A model generated the notes under the pieces. That model did not search any database, was not told where the DNA came from, and was given only the letters and a program-made list of their open reading frames with translations. The position numbers were made by a program, and so were the translations under genes. Below, in pieces: positions 1-8,505 of a DNA stretch of 63,519 nt. Origin of the DNA: Xylanibacter caecicola (GTDB lineage: Bacteria; Bacteroidota; Bacteroidia; Bacteroidales; Bacteroidaceae); contig NZ_JABKKJ010000016.1 of NCBI RefSeq assembly GCF_013166515.1, forward strand, positions 1-63,519. The letters are read 5' to 3'. Within the stretch, counting starts at the first letter, position 1. Each line of letters begins with the position of its first letter.

Positions 1-2
1 AC

Positions 3-119
3 AACTATATCAAGAAAGTGGGAAAGAAATTGAACCTCAGACCGAGAAAGAAACTAAATTTCTCAACCCCGAAAGAAGAATTCTTCAAACAAATCATTAA
101 TTTTGCACTTGCCAGTTGA
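3..119 (+). mobile_element. 3' end of an IS30-family transposase gene (cut by window edge)
   Basis: The first 117 bases read as an open C-terminal tail of 38 residues ending in TGA at 117-119. It contains the basic stretch LRPRKKLNFSTPKEEFF, which resembles the end of IS30-family transposases (consensus RPRK-LNF-TP). The segment TTTTGCACTTGCCAGTTGAA over the stop codon resembles the terminal sequence of Bacteroides IS30 elements, so the right end of the element probably lies close to 120-130. The 5' part lies outside the window, so I cannot say whether the element is intact. Confidence 0.75.
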
Positions 120-186
120 AACTACCATTTAGCCCGACCCACATTAAAATAATACAATAAAGCATACGGATTTTAAATATTTTACG

Positions 187-194
187 TACTTTTG
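187..194 (+). promoter_or_regulatory. Putative -7 box for ilvA
   Basis: TACTTTTG fits the Bacteroidetes -7 consensus TAnnTTTG and lies 23 bp before the ilvA start. I see no good TTTG element upstream, so support is moderate. Confidence 0.45.
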
Positions 195-217
195 TGTAAA
201 CTAAAAAACATGATGCT

Positions 218-1411
218 ATGTTAAACTTGGACAATTTCTATAAGGCACGATATGTATTGAAGAGTGCCATACACAAGACAGACCTTGTACATGCCGTAAA
301 AATAAATCCGGAATGCGACGTATATCTTAAGCCCGAGAACCTGCAGAACACAGGTTCGTTCAAGATACGCGGGGCATACTACAAGATTTCACAGCTTACG
401 GACGAGGAAAAGGCTAAAGGTGTCATTGCCTGCTCGGCAGGAAACCATGCGCAAGGCGTGGCACTGGGTGCTGCGGCGCACGGAATAAAGGCGCTCATCT
501 GCCTGCCCGAAGGCGCTCCCATGAGCAAGGTTGAGGCAACACGCAGCTATGGCGCGGAGATATGTCTCGTGCCGGGAGTGTATGACGATGCGTACAAGAG
601 GGCAATACAACTGAAAGAAGAGAAAGGATATACGTTCATACATCCGTTCGACGACGAGAATGTCATTGCCGGACAGGGCACGATAGGACTTGAACTTCTC
701 GACCAGCTGCCCGATGTCGAGGCGATAGTGGTGTCTGTCGGCGGCGGCGGACTTATCAGCGGTATTGCATTTGCAGTAAAATCGCTCAATCCCAATGTCA
801 AGGTTTACGGTGTTCAGGCTGCCGGTGCCGCAAGCATGGTACGCAGTCTTGAAACACACAAGCGTGAAATTCTGCCGTATGTATCTACAATTGCCGACGG
901 AATAGCCGTAAAAGAACCGGGCACGCTTACATACGATATATGCAGCAAATATGTTGACGGTATCGTTACCGTCACCGAAGACGAGATATGCGGCGCGATA
1001 CTCCACCTGCTCGAAAAGGAAAAGGTCGTTGCCGAAGGAGCGGGAGCCGCGAGCGTTGCAGCCGTAATGTACAACAAGGTTCCGGTAAAAGGCAAAAAGA
1101 CGATATGCGTTGTCAGCGGCGGAAATATCGATGTGACGATACTCCACCGCGTAATAAAGCGCGGACTGGCAAAGAGCGGACGTGTAAGCGTGATAAATGT
1201 CGAGCTTGACGACCAGCCGGGCAACCTCGTAGAGGTGGCGTCTGTCATAGCCGGATGCGGCGGAAATATCACAAGCGTGCGTCATGAGCGCAACGGTGAC
1301 AGCGAGAAGATAAATGCCTGCATACTGCGCATTGTATGCGAGACAAGGGATGACGAGCATGTAAAGCATATCAACGACGAACTGAGAAGAAAAGGATTCA
1401 AGCTGATATGA
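218..1411 (+). CDS. ilvA: Threonine ammonia-lyase (threonine deaminase) with C-terminal ACT domain
   Basis: PLP-dependent enzyme that deaminates L-threonine (or serine) to 2-oxobutyrate (or pyruvate), the entry to isoleucine synthesis or threonine catabolism; cytosolic. The PLP lysine sits in GSFKIRGAYY (K49), and the phosphate-binding glycine loop SVGGGGLISG is near residue 175. Residues from about 325 to the end look like a single ACT-type domain (INVELDDQPGNLVEVAS), so effector binding is likely. At 397 aa it matches the short, single-ACT type rather than the roughly 510-aa E. coli IlvA. The ridA homologue follows 107 bp downstream on the same strand; RidA clears the reactive enamine made by this enzyme, so the pairing makes metabolic sense. 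Confidence 0.93.
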   Translation: MLNLDNFYKARYVLKSAIHKTDLVHAVKINPECDVYLKPENLQNTGSFKIRGAYYKISQLTDEEKAKGVIACSAGNHAQGVALGAAAHGIKALICLPEGAPMSKVEATRSYGAEICLVPGVYDDAYKRAIQLKEEKGYTFIHPFDDENVIAGQGTIGLELLDQLPDVEAIVVSVGGGGLISGIAFAVKSLNPNVKVYGVQAAGAASMVRSLETHKREILPYVSTIADGIAVKEPGTLTYDICSKYVDGIVTVTEDEICGAILHLLEKEKVVAEGAGAASVAAVMYNKVPVKGKKTICVVSGGNIDVTILHRVIKRGLAKSGRVSVINVELDDQPGNLVEVASVIAGCGGNITSVRHERNGDSEKINACILRIVCETRDDEHVKHINDELRRKGFKLI

Positions 1412-1518
1412 CAATCGGGAAAGGCTCCCCACAAGGATATTGCATGGTCAGTGCATGAAAACGGGGCGTCAATCAAATACTTATAATAAGATAAACAACC
1501 AATTAAAACATATAAACG

Positions 1519-1893
1519 ATGAAATCAATACACACAAACAACGCTCCGGCTGCAATAGGTCCTTACAGCCAGGCAATCGAAGTAAACGGCTTTGTATTTG
1601 CTTCCGGTCAGATACCAATAGACCCTTCGACAGGAAACATCGTTGAAGGCGGTATCAAAGAACAGACACGACAGGCTCTTACCAATGCATCAAAGATAAT
1701 GGAAGAAGCCGGTTTGACACTTGCCAACGTTATAAAGACAACTGTGTTCATGGCGGACATGAGCGACTTTGCAGCAATGAACGAGGTATATGCCACATTC
1801 TTCAAAGAGCCCTACCCTGCCCGCTCAGCTGTAGCTGTAAAGACTCTGCCCAAGAATGTACTGGTAGAAGTTGAATGTATAGCGGCGAAGTGA
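1519..1893 (+). CDS. ridA: RidA family reactive enamine/imine deaminase
   Basis: A 124-residue protein of the YjgF/YER057c/UK114 family, full length for the family. These trimeric proteins hydrolyse 2-aminoacrylate and related imines released by PLP enzymes such as threonine dehydratase. Visible family signatures are the N-terminal APAAIGPYSQAI, FASGQIPIDPSTG, and the C-terminal PARSAVAVKTLPKNVLVEVE, which holds the conserved arginine (PARSAV) used in carboxylate binding. It lies directly downstream of ilvA and is probably co-transcribed. The ORF ends just before a large inverted repeat shared with a convergent gene. Confidence 0.93.
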   Translation: MKSIHTNNAPAAIGPYSQAIEVNGFVFASGQIPIDPSTGNIVEGGIKEQTRQALTNASKIMEEAGLTLANVIKTTVFMADMSDFAAMNEVYATFFKEPYPARSAVAVKTLPKNVLVEVECIAAK

Positions 1894-1904
1894 ATTCTAT
1901 AATA

Positions 1905-2022
1905 AGTAAATAGTAGAAGATAAGGGAAGATAAAAGGAGATAGAAGACGTATGTCCTACCGCTTGGCATAAGACAATTGTCCTTTATCTCCTTTTATCTT
2001 CCCTTATCTTCTACTATCTACT
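1905..2022. repeat. Long inverted repeat between convergent genes (bidirectional terminator or small palindromic element)
   Basis: Arms 1905-1942 and 1985-2022 are 38 bp each and complementary with one mismatch, around a 42-base loop. The arms are purine-rich (AGTAGAAGATAAGGGAAGAT) and partly repetitive; similar purine tracts continue from 2023 to 2052. It separates ridA (+) from the DUF3298 gene (-), so the transcript would fold on either strand. It could be a terminator or a non-autonomous palindromic element. Confidence 0.75.
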
Positions 2023-2055
2023 TTCTATTTTCTTCTATCTTCTCCTATCTACTTA

Positions 2056-2856
2056 TTACCGCTCTATCATCTCCCGTGCCGAGACCTTGAGCAGACTCTT
2101 TGCTTCATCATACGGTATAAGTACGGCGGGCATACCTGCCGCATATGGGGCAATCTCATATTGACCGTAAGAGAGAACGATACCGTCTTTGGTGAAATAA
2201 GGAGGATTTTGCGGCATGGGAATAATGATAAAGTTCTCCATGCCGAGAAGACATGACTTCAGTTCTTTATCGGTCTTCACCTCAAAGTATTTCTTCAAAC
2301 CGTCCGATAATATATCGGACGACTTCTCATTGAAACTTGCATTAAAGATTTCTTTGCCGAAACGCCTGCCGTCGCTCTTTCTGAATGTAACGGCTGTTGA
2401 TACAGTCAAAGGATGTGCACCGCCCCAATACTCGGATATGACAGTCTGATATGTAACAAGTTTCCCTGTCTCGTAGACCTTCCGTATGCTTGCATCGTAT
2501 GAATAAGGAACACTATACGGACTGCCTGCTTCTTTTGCCGCATCATACATCTCATCATACTTCGTCCTTCCATAAAAGGATAGCAACGAGTCCATGTCGG
2601 CATAGCCGCCAGTATATGATCCGCCTAACTCATCACTGATAAACTCTCTGACAATATTACATAGCACATCGCCGTCATCCACCGGCATATCAGCGATAAT
2701 ACGGCATTCTACAAACTTGTCTTTCTTTTCAAAACCGATACTGTCCGTGATAAGCGTTCCGCCATTCTTTTTATGTTCCGAACATGAGGCAAAAGAAGAA
2801 ACAAATGTTGTCAATGATATTATGGCAACGATTATCGGAATAAGTCTTTTTGGCAT
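2056..2856 (-). CDS. DUF3298-type lipoprotein (RsiV-like fold), function unknown
   Basis: Predicted 266-aa exported lipoprotein. A hydrophobic signal segment (residues 6-24) ends in the lipobox-like SFASC, so the mature protein would start at that cysteine and be lipid-anchored. The C-terminal half carries features of DUF3298, the domain also found in anti-sigma factor RsiV: the EYWGGAHP motif around residue 143 and YGQYEIAPYAAGMP near residue 230. Members are often found in Bacteroidetes envelopes; their role is not established. It lies downstream of pgk on the same strand, with a repeat-filled gap between, so co-transcription is possible but uncertain. Confidence 0.7.
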   Translation of the reverse strand: MPKRLIPIIVAIISLTTFVSSFASCSEHKKNGGTLITDSIGFEKKDKFVECRIIADMPVDDGDVLCNIVREFISDELGGSYTGGYADMDSLLSFYGRTKYDEMYDAAKEAGSPYSVPYSYDASIRKVYETGKLVTYQTVISEYWGGAHPLTVSTAVTFRKSDGRRFGKEIFNASFNEKSSDILSDGLKKYFEVKTDKELKSCLLGMENFIIIPMPQNPPYFTKDGIVLSYGQYEIAPYAAGMPAVLIPYDEAKSLLKVSAREMIER

Positions 2857-2915
2857 AGATGTAAGGTTTAAGATTCTAAGGTTATTAGGTGTGAGGTTAT
2901 AAGATTATTAAGTTT

Positions 2916-3020
2916 ATAAGATGTGAGGTTTCAGATGTGGTCTTTAAAGACTTTAAAGTCCTTAAAGATATTAAAAACCTTAAAGACCAAGACTTATCAC
3001 CTTAAAACCTCACACCTTAT
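2916..3020. repeat. Imperfect inverted repeat between pgk and the DUF3298 gene
   Basis: ATAAGATGTGAGGTTT (2916-2931) pairs with AAACCTCACACCTTAT (3005-3020) with one mismatch. The loop contains reiterated CTTTAAAG motifs, and a further GTGAGGTTATAAG copy occurs at 2891-2903. This is probably the pgk terminator region or a palindromic element. Confidence 0.55.
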
Positions 3021-3032
3021 AACCTCAAAAAA

Positions 3033-4280
3033 CTATCCCTCAATAGCAGCTACACCGGGAAGTACTTTGCCCTCTATTGCTTCAAGCAAGGCACCGCCAC
3101 CTGTAGAGATATAAGACACTTTGTCTGCCATGCCGAACTTGTTGATACATGCAACAGAGTCGCCACCGCCGATAAGAGAGAATGCACCGTTTGCAGTAGC
3201 TTCCGCAATGGCATCGGCAATAGCCTTTGAACCTCCTGTGAAGTTGTCAAACTCGAATACTCCGGCAGGACCGTTCCAAAGAATTGTCTTGGCATCTTTG
3301 ATTGCCTCTTTGAAAAGCTCACGTGTCTTGGGACCGGCATCCATACCCTCAAGCTCGTCGGGAATATTGTTTGCATCGCAAACCTGTGTATTTGCATCGT
3401 TAGAGAAATCGTCTGCTGCGATACAGTCTACGCCGAGAACAAGGTTCACACCGTTTTCCTTCGCCTTCTTTATTATGTCGAGAGCCAGATCAAGCTTGTC
3501 GTTCTCACAAAGAGACTTTCCAATCTTTCCGCCCTGTGCCTTTGCAAAGGTATATGTCATACCGCCACATAGAATAAGGTTGTCCACCTTACCGAGCAGG
3601 TTCTCTATAATACCTATCTTGGTAGAAACCTTAGAACCGCCCATGATAGCCGTAAACGGACGCTTGATGTTGTTGAGAACGTTGTCTACAGCAGTAACCT
3701 CTTTTTCCATAAGATAACCCAGCATGCGGCTGTCTGCATCGAAATATGCGTCGATAACAGCTGTCGAAGCATGCTTGCGGTGAGCCGTACCGAATGCGTC
3801 CATCACATAGCAGTCTGCATAAGAAGCGAGTTTCTTTGCAAATTCCTTCTGGCTCTTCTTCATTGCCTCCTTAGCCTCATCATACTCGGGAGTACCTTTC
3901 TCTACACCTACAGGCTTGCCCTCTTCCTCCGGATAGAAGCGAAGGTTCTCAAGCAGCAGAGCCTCTCCTGCCTTAAGTTCGGCAGCCTCTTTGTCTGCGT
4001 TGGCACAGTCGGGAGCAAACTTAACCTCAACACCAAGATGTTCAGACACCTTTGATACAATCTGACTTAAAGACATCTTAGGATTAACCTTGCCTTTCGG
4101 CTTGCCCATGTGGCTCATCATTATGACACTACCGCCGTCGCTCAAAATTTTCTTCAGCGTAGGAAGAGCACCACGGATACGGGTATCGTCAGTTACATTT
4201 CCATTTTCATCCAATGGAACATTAAAGTCTACACGCACAATTGCCTTCTTGCCGGCAAAGTTAAATTGGTCGATTTTCAT
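3033..4280 (-). CDS. pgk: Phosphoglycerate kinase
   Basis: Glycolytic enzyme transferring phosphate from 1,3-bisphosphoglycerate to ADP; cytosolic. The frame stays open to 4328, but the start at 4280 ([20 protein letters not shown]) is the family N-terminus and gives 415 aa, the usual length. The -7 box at 4326-4333 would lie inside any longer reading, which also excludes the upstream start. The substrate-binding segment RVDFNVPLD is at residues 16-24, and the ATP-site motifs GPAGVFE and GGGDSVACI are present near the C-terminus. It looks complete and ordinary. Confidence 0.96.
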   Translation of the reverse strand: MKIDQFNFAGKKAIVRVDFNVPLDENGNVTDDTRIRGALPTLKKILSDGGSVIMMSHMGKPKGKVNPKMSLSQIVSKVSEHLGVEVKFAPDCANADKEAAELKAGEALLLENLRFYPEEEGKPVGVEKGTPEYDEAKEAMKKSQKEFAKKLASYADCYVMDAFGTAHRKHASTAVIDAYFDADSRMLGYLMEKEVTAVDNVLNNIKRPFTAIMGGSKVSTKIGIIENLLGKVDNLILCGGMTYTFAKAQGGKIGKSLCENDKLDLALDIIKKAKENGVNLVLGVDCIAADDFSNDANTQVCDANNIPDELEGMDAGPKTRELFKEAIKDAKTILWNGPAGVFEFDNFTGGSKAIADAIAEATANGAFSLIGGGDSVACINKFGMADKVSYISTGGGALLEAIEGKVLPGVAAIEG

Positions 4281-4325
4281 TTTTCTTTTTATTTTAAAAG
4301 TGTTAATACCTCTGTCAAAACAAAG

Positions 4326-4333
4326 CAAAGTTA
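4326..4333 (-). promoter_or_regulatory. -7 box of the pgk promoter
   Basis: On the minus strand the sequence reads TAACTTTG, a perfect TAnnTTTG match, 45 bp upstream of the pgk ATG at 4280. The TTTTG upstream is spaced about 14 bp, shorter than usual. Confidence 0.6.
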
Positions 4334-4497
4334 CGACTTTTTGCAGACAAAAGCCTTATGCTCAACGATTATTTTATTATTTTTGACATGTAAACATAGT
4401 AAATGCAATATCGGGGTGACAAATCCATATAAGGACAACACTGCCATTAAGGATTTGCTTACACAAAAGAAACGAATTATTGTTCAACATAAAAATA

Positions 4498-4529
4498 GGA
4501 GGTTGTGCCAGAGTTCCGGCACAACCTCC
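4498..4529 (-). terminator. Rho-independent terminator of the MFS transporter gene
   Basis: A perfect 12-bp stem (GGAGGTTGTGCC and its complement) with an 8-base loop is followed on the minus strand by TATTTTTATG. It lies 22 bp past the stop codon of the transporter. Confidence 0.85.
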
Positions 4530-4550
4530 CGATGTATATACAACTTACTA

Positions 4551-6206
4551 TTACCCTATATTGGGTTTTTCCAAGCCATAACCTTTTTTCTTGTCTACCA
4601 TCTTCAGCACAAAACCGAGCACAAGGGCAGCTACACCAAGACATGCAAGCATTACAAGAGGCGCGGTATAATCGTATGAAACGGCAGCCTGTTCGGGAGT
4701 TATCACTCCGTTCTTCAAGTCTTCAACAAGCTGCGGATTGGTCTTGTCGAGCACCTTGCCGATAAGAAGCGGGAACAGCCACAGACCTATATTCTGTATC
4801 CAGAAGATGAGAGCGTATGCACTACCTATGATTTTCTGGTCTACAAGTTTCGGAACGCTGGGCCACAGCGATGCCGGAACAAGCGAGAAGCTGGCGCCAA
4901 GAACCAATATAGTGACATAAGCCACGATGATACCTCCAACGGCATTTCCCTTGAACATCGGAAGAATGAAGGCAAATGTGAGGTGGCACGCTATCAGAAG
5001 CAACGAACCCATGATGAGCATGGTGGCAGCCTTTCCCTTATGATCCACATAGTTACCGAGTATCGGTGTGATACCAACGGCAAGCAGAGGGAACACAGCG
5101 AAGATTGTTTCCGCACTCTGACGCATATATCCCATGTAGCAGAACACCACGAGAGCGGCAACGGCAAGTACAAGAAGACCGTTCTTCATGTTCTTTGTCT
5201 TCGAGAAATTGCTTGCAAAGGCTGCGGCAGCCACAACGAGCATGATGCAATACTGTATTATCGTAACCGTGTTGGTTGCCCAGAACGAATTCTCGTCCAA
5301 GCCCTCAAACGTGAGGTTACACTGAAGCATGTTTACGGCATACTTCTGGAACGGGAATATAGCAGAGTAGTACAACACGCAGAGAAGTGCCACGAGCCAG
5401 AAGCCGCTACTTGTAAGTATCTTCCCAAGATCGCTTATCTTGAACGGGTCGTCTTTCTCTTCCGCCTCACCGGTCTGTGCATCGAGCTTCTTATCCATAA
5501 AGAAATAAACGATGAACATGATAAGGGCAATCATCAGAAGGACAACACCGAAGGCAACGGAACGCGAGACGTCGATATCGCCGCCGAGACGGGCGAAGAC
5601 GGGCGAGAATATCATACAAGTGGCAACACCAAGACGGGCAAGAGCCATTTCTGAACCCATAGCCAGTGCCATTTCACGCCCCTTGAACCACTTTACGATA
5701 CCGCGCGACACTGTTATGCCCGCCATCTCGCAGCCACAGCCGAATATCATAAAGCCCACTGCCGCAAACTTTGCCGAGGCAGGCATACCGTAATAGAACG
5801 GAGAAATGCCCAACTCATCGAAAACGGGAATGTAGTTAAGGTTGTTGTTGAACCATGTCTCTATGCCGCTGCCCATAAAAGCCTCGGTAACGGCATACCA
5901 GTTGATTGTTGCTCCGACGAGCATAACGGCTCCCGAAAGCACTGCCGTGAAACGAACTCCCATCTTGTCGAGAATAATTCCGGCAAAGATAAGGAAGAAC
6001 ACGAACACGTTGAGAAATGTCTCAGAGCCCTGCATTGTTCCGAAAGCGGTGGAGTCCCATCCGCGTGTAGACTGCATAAGGTCCTTAATCGGCGAGAGTA
6101 TATCCATGAAGATATACGAGCAGAACATTGCAAATGCCATGAACAGCAGCACCATCCAACGCATTGCAGCCGAATCTCTGAGTGTTTTGTTTACTTTTTC
6201 AGTCAT
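4551..6206 (-). CDS. MFS-type transporter
   Basis: A 551-residue integral inner-membrane protein with about 12 hydrophobic helices. The first (MRWMVLLFMAFAMFCSYIF) starts at residue 15, and the loop after helix 2 (DKMGVRFTAV) resembles the major facilitator superfamily A-motif region. Charged residues cluster in a central cytosolic loop (around 243-262, including AQTGEAEEKDDPF). The substrate is not predictable from sequence. It follows the S9 peptidase gene by 43 bp, so the two may be one operon in which the carrier imports peptides or amino acids released by the peptidase; that link is inference. Confidence 0.85.
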   Translation of the reverse strand: MTEKVNKTLRDSAAMRWMVLLFMAFAMFCSYIFMDILSPIKDLMQSTRGWDSTAFGTMQGSETFLNVFVFFLIFAGIILDKMGVRFTAVLSGAVMLVGATINWYAVTEAFMGSGIETWFNNNLNYIPVFDELGISPFYYGMPASAKFAAVGFMIFGCGCEMAGITVSRGIVKWFKGREMALAMGSEMALARLGVATCMIFSPVFARLGGDIDVSRSVAFGVVLLMIALIMFIVYFFMDKKLDAQTGEAEEKDDPFKISDLGKILTSSGFWLVALLCVLYYSAIFPFQKYAVNMLQCNLTFEGLDENSFWATNTVTIIQYCIMLVVAAAAFASNFSKTKNMKNGLLVLAVAALVVFCYMGYMRQSAETIFAVFPLLAVGITPILGNYVDHKGKAATMLIMGSLLLIACHLTFAFILPMFKGNAVGGIIVAYVTILVLGASFSLVPASLWPSVPKLVDQKIIGSAYALIFWIQNIGLWLFPLLIGKVLDKTNPQLVEDLKNGVITPEQAAVSYDYTAPLVMLACLGVAALVLGFVLKMVDKKKGYGLEKPNIG

Positions 6207-6249
6207 TGTTCCAATTATAAATTATTAATTATAAATTATCAATTACAAA

Positions 6250-8424
6250 TCACTTAAGCCACCTGTCAAGCCAGTTGAAGAACGTGCGCTGCCACAATAT
6301 TCCGTTCTGCGGCTTAAGAACCCAATGATTCTCATCGGGGAATATGAGCAGTTCGGCAGGTATTCCCTTCATCCTTGCAGCATTGAACGCACCCATACCC
6401 TGGTTGTAGTTTATGCGATAGTCTTTCTCGCCATGTATACAGAGTATAGGTGTGTCCCACTTGTATACAAACTTATGCGGCGAGTTGTCGTATGTCTTCA
6501 CTGCCCCGGCTGTTTTTTTCTTGTTCCAATAGGCATCGTCATATTCCCAGTTGCTGAACCATGCTTCCTCTGTATCGGTATACATCGACTCGAGGTTGAA
6601 CGCACCGTCGTGAGAGATGAAGCACTTGAAACGCTTGTCATGATGCCCGGCAAGATAGTAAACGCTGAACCCTCCGAAACTTGCACCTACCGCACCAAGA
6701 CGGTCCTTGTCTACAAACGGCAGGTTTGCACAGGCATCATCTATTGCCGAAAGATAGTCTTTCATGCACTGTCCGGTCCAATCGCCGCTTATCTGCTCGT
6801 TCCATTCACTGCCAAAACCGGGCAGTCCGCGACGGTTGGGAGCCACTATCACATATCCGTTTGCCGCCATTATCTGAAAATTCCAACGGTAACTCCAGAA
6901 CTGGCTGACAGGACTTTGAGGACCTCCCTCACAGAAAAGCAGCGTAGGATATTTCTTTGTCTCGTCAAATCCGGCAGGCAACATTATCCAGCAAAGCATG
7001 TCCTTACCGTCCGTTGTCTTCACCCAGCGCTCCTGCACCTTGCCGAGCGTGAGCTGGTCGAGAATATGTTTGTTCTCTTCCGTAATTCTTCTTACAGCCG
7101 TTTTCTTCACATCCTTGCCGGGAGTAACGATATATATGTCGGTAGGTGCCGACATACTCTGACGCAATGCAAGCAGCTTGCCGCCGTCGTTTGCCGGTGC
7201 GATGGAAACAAAGTCCGCCCAGTCGTTGGTAAGTTGTCTCACATCACCGTCAAGATTTGTCTTATACATATTCACATGTCCGTGCCATACACCGATAAAC
7301 GACAATGTCTCGGAGTCGGCATTCCAGCAGAACGCATCGACGTTAGAGTCGAAACTCTCCGTAACATACACTTTCTTTCCCGTTGCCAGTTCGTATACAC
7401 ACAGACGATTGCGGTCTGCCTCATATCCGTCGCGCGCCATGCTCTGCCATGCCACATACCTGCCGTCGGGCGAGAACTGCGGATTTGTGTCATATCCGGG
7501 ATTGTTCTTAAGGTTCTCCGCACTGTTCACCTTCTGGTCTTTCATCGTGTGCGTGGCGTCAACCTCCACATTTTTATAGTCAGCCGGCTTGCAAAGGTTC
7601 ACCGTTTTGCGGCTCTCTATATTATATAGGTATATATCCGAGTCGGTGGAAACGGCATAGTCTCGCCCCGTCTTCTTGCGACATGTATATGCCACAGCCT
7701 TTGAGTCAGTGCTCCACGCCAACTGCTCAATGCCTCCAAACGGTTCCATGGGGCACTCGAACGGTTCTCCTGCCAGAATATCCTCACCGTTTACTATCCC
7801 CTCCGCCGTCACATCTGCAACAAACGGGTGCTGTATGCTCTCCACATAATGATCCCAATGGCGATACATCAGGTCGGTAACAACACGTCCTGTAGCCTTG
7901 GGAAGGTCGTCGGGATTTTTCTTTATAATCTCGTTGAACGGCATAGACTTTATCAATATCACCTTCTTTCCGTCCGGAGAGAACTTGAATCCTTCTATGT
8001 CCGCAGCCGATTTTGTCAGCTGGCGGCGCTCCGTACCGTCCGGATTCATCATCCATATCTGTCCTTTATACAGATAGGCGATGTTCTTTCCACCGTTTAT
8101 CCACGTCGGGTCGGTCTCACTTGCCGCAACGGTTGTCAGCCGGCGGTTGTTCTTTCCGTTGGAATTGATTATACATATAACCTGATGACTCTTGTTCTCC
8201 TTTACGCTGTAATAGCCCACCTGATAAACTATCTGCTTGCCGTCTGGTGACGCCTCTGCCGAAGCGATACGCCCCATAGCCCACAAAGCCTCGGGTGTCA
8301 TACGGTCGCTCGCAAGCCGTATATTGCTTTTACCTATGTTTACGGTATTATCCTGCGCACCTGCGCTACCTGCCGATAATGTCAGTGCCATAACGGTTGC
8401 GAATAAAGTTCTTGTTATGTTCAT
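6250..8424 (-). CDS. S9 family prolyl-oligopeptidase/dipeptidyl-peptidase-like serine peptidase
   Basis: A 724-aa exported peptidase. A signal peptide (residues 1-23, ending SAGA) is followed by a WD40-like beta-propeller with TolB-type repeats (SPDGKQIVY, FSPDGKKVI, SPDGRYVAW), then an alpha/beta-hydrolase domain from about residue 470. The catalytic triad is visible: Ser582 in GASFGG, Asp668 in HGEKDYRIN and His700 in DENHWVL. The family removes dipeptides or short peptides in the periplasm; Bacteroidales depend on such enzymes for peptide use. It is separated from yidC by a hairpin and precedes the MFS gene closely. Confidence 0.92.
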   Translation of the reverse strand: MNITRTLFATVMALTLSAGSAGAQDNTVNIGKSNIRLASDRMTPEALWAMGRIASAEASPDGKQIVYQVGYYSVKENKSHQVICIINSNGKNNRRLTTVAASETDPTWINGGKNIAYLYKGQIWMMNPDGTERRQLTKSAADIEGFKFSPDGKKVILIKSMPFNEIIKKNPDDLPKATGRVVTDLMYRHWDHYVESIQHPFVADVTAEGIVNGEDILAGEPFECPMEPFGGIEQLAWSTDSKAVAYTCRKKTGRDYAVSTDSDIYLYNIESRKTVNLCKPADYKNVEVDATHTMKDQKVNSAENLKNNPGYDTNPQFSPDGRYVAWQSMARDGYEADRNRLCVYELATGKKVYVTESFDSNVDAFCWNADSETLSFIGVWHGHVNMYKTNLDGDVRQLTNDWADFVSIAPANDGGKLLALRQSMSAPTDIYIVTPGKDVKKTAVRRITEENKHILDQLTLGKVQERWVKTTDGKDMLCWIMLPAGFDETKKYPTLLFCEGGPQSPVSQFWSYRWNFQIMAANGYVIVAPNRRGLPGFGSEWNEQISGDWTGQCMKDYLSAIDDACANLPFVDKDRLGAVGASFGGFSVYYLAGHHDKRFKCFISHDGAFNLESMYTDTEEAWFSNWEYDDAYWNKKKTAGAVKTYDNSPHKFVYKWDTPILCIHGEKDYRINYNQGMGAFNAARMKGIPAELLIFPDENHWVLKPQNGILWQRTFFNWLDRWLK

Positions 8425-8448
8425 ATATTAAGGTAATAAATAAGAGAC

Positions 8449-8493
8449 TGTGCCGGACTGTGAAGCCAACATGCGGTTTCACTGTCCGGCACA
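8449..8493 (-). terminator. Hairpin between yidC and the S9 peptidase gene
   Basis: TGTGCCGGAC (8449-8458) pairs perfectly with GTCCGGCACA (8484-8493), and the stem extends inward imperfectly. It lies 12 bp past the yidC stop and 25 bp before the peptidase ATG. It probably terminates or attenuates the pyrG-yidC transcript; the U-tract is weak. Confidence 0.65.
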
Positions 8494-8505
8494 TCCCTAT
8501 GAATG

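Noticed and set aside
389..1432. Long minus-strand open frame (347 codons) opposite ilvA
   Set aside because: It overlaps the well-supported ilvA frame along its length, is rich in Cys/Tyr/Arg as antisense frames of such genes are, and matches no family.
6325..7629. 434-codon plus-strand frame opposite the S9 peptidase
   Set aside because: Antisense shadow: no start signal, no family, and the opposite strand has a complete catalytic triad and propeller repeats.
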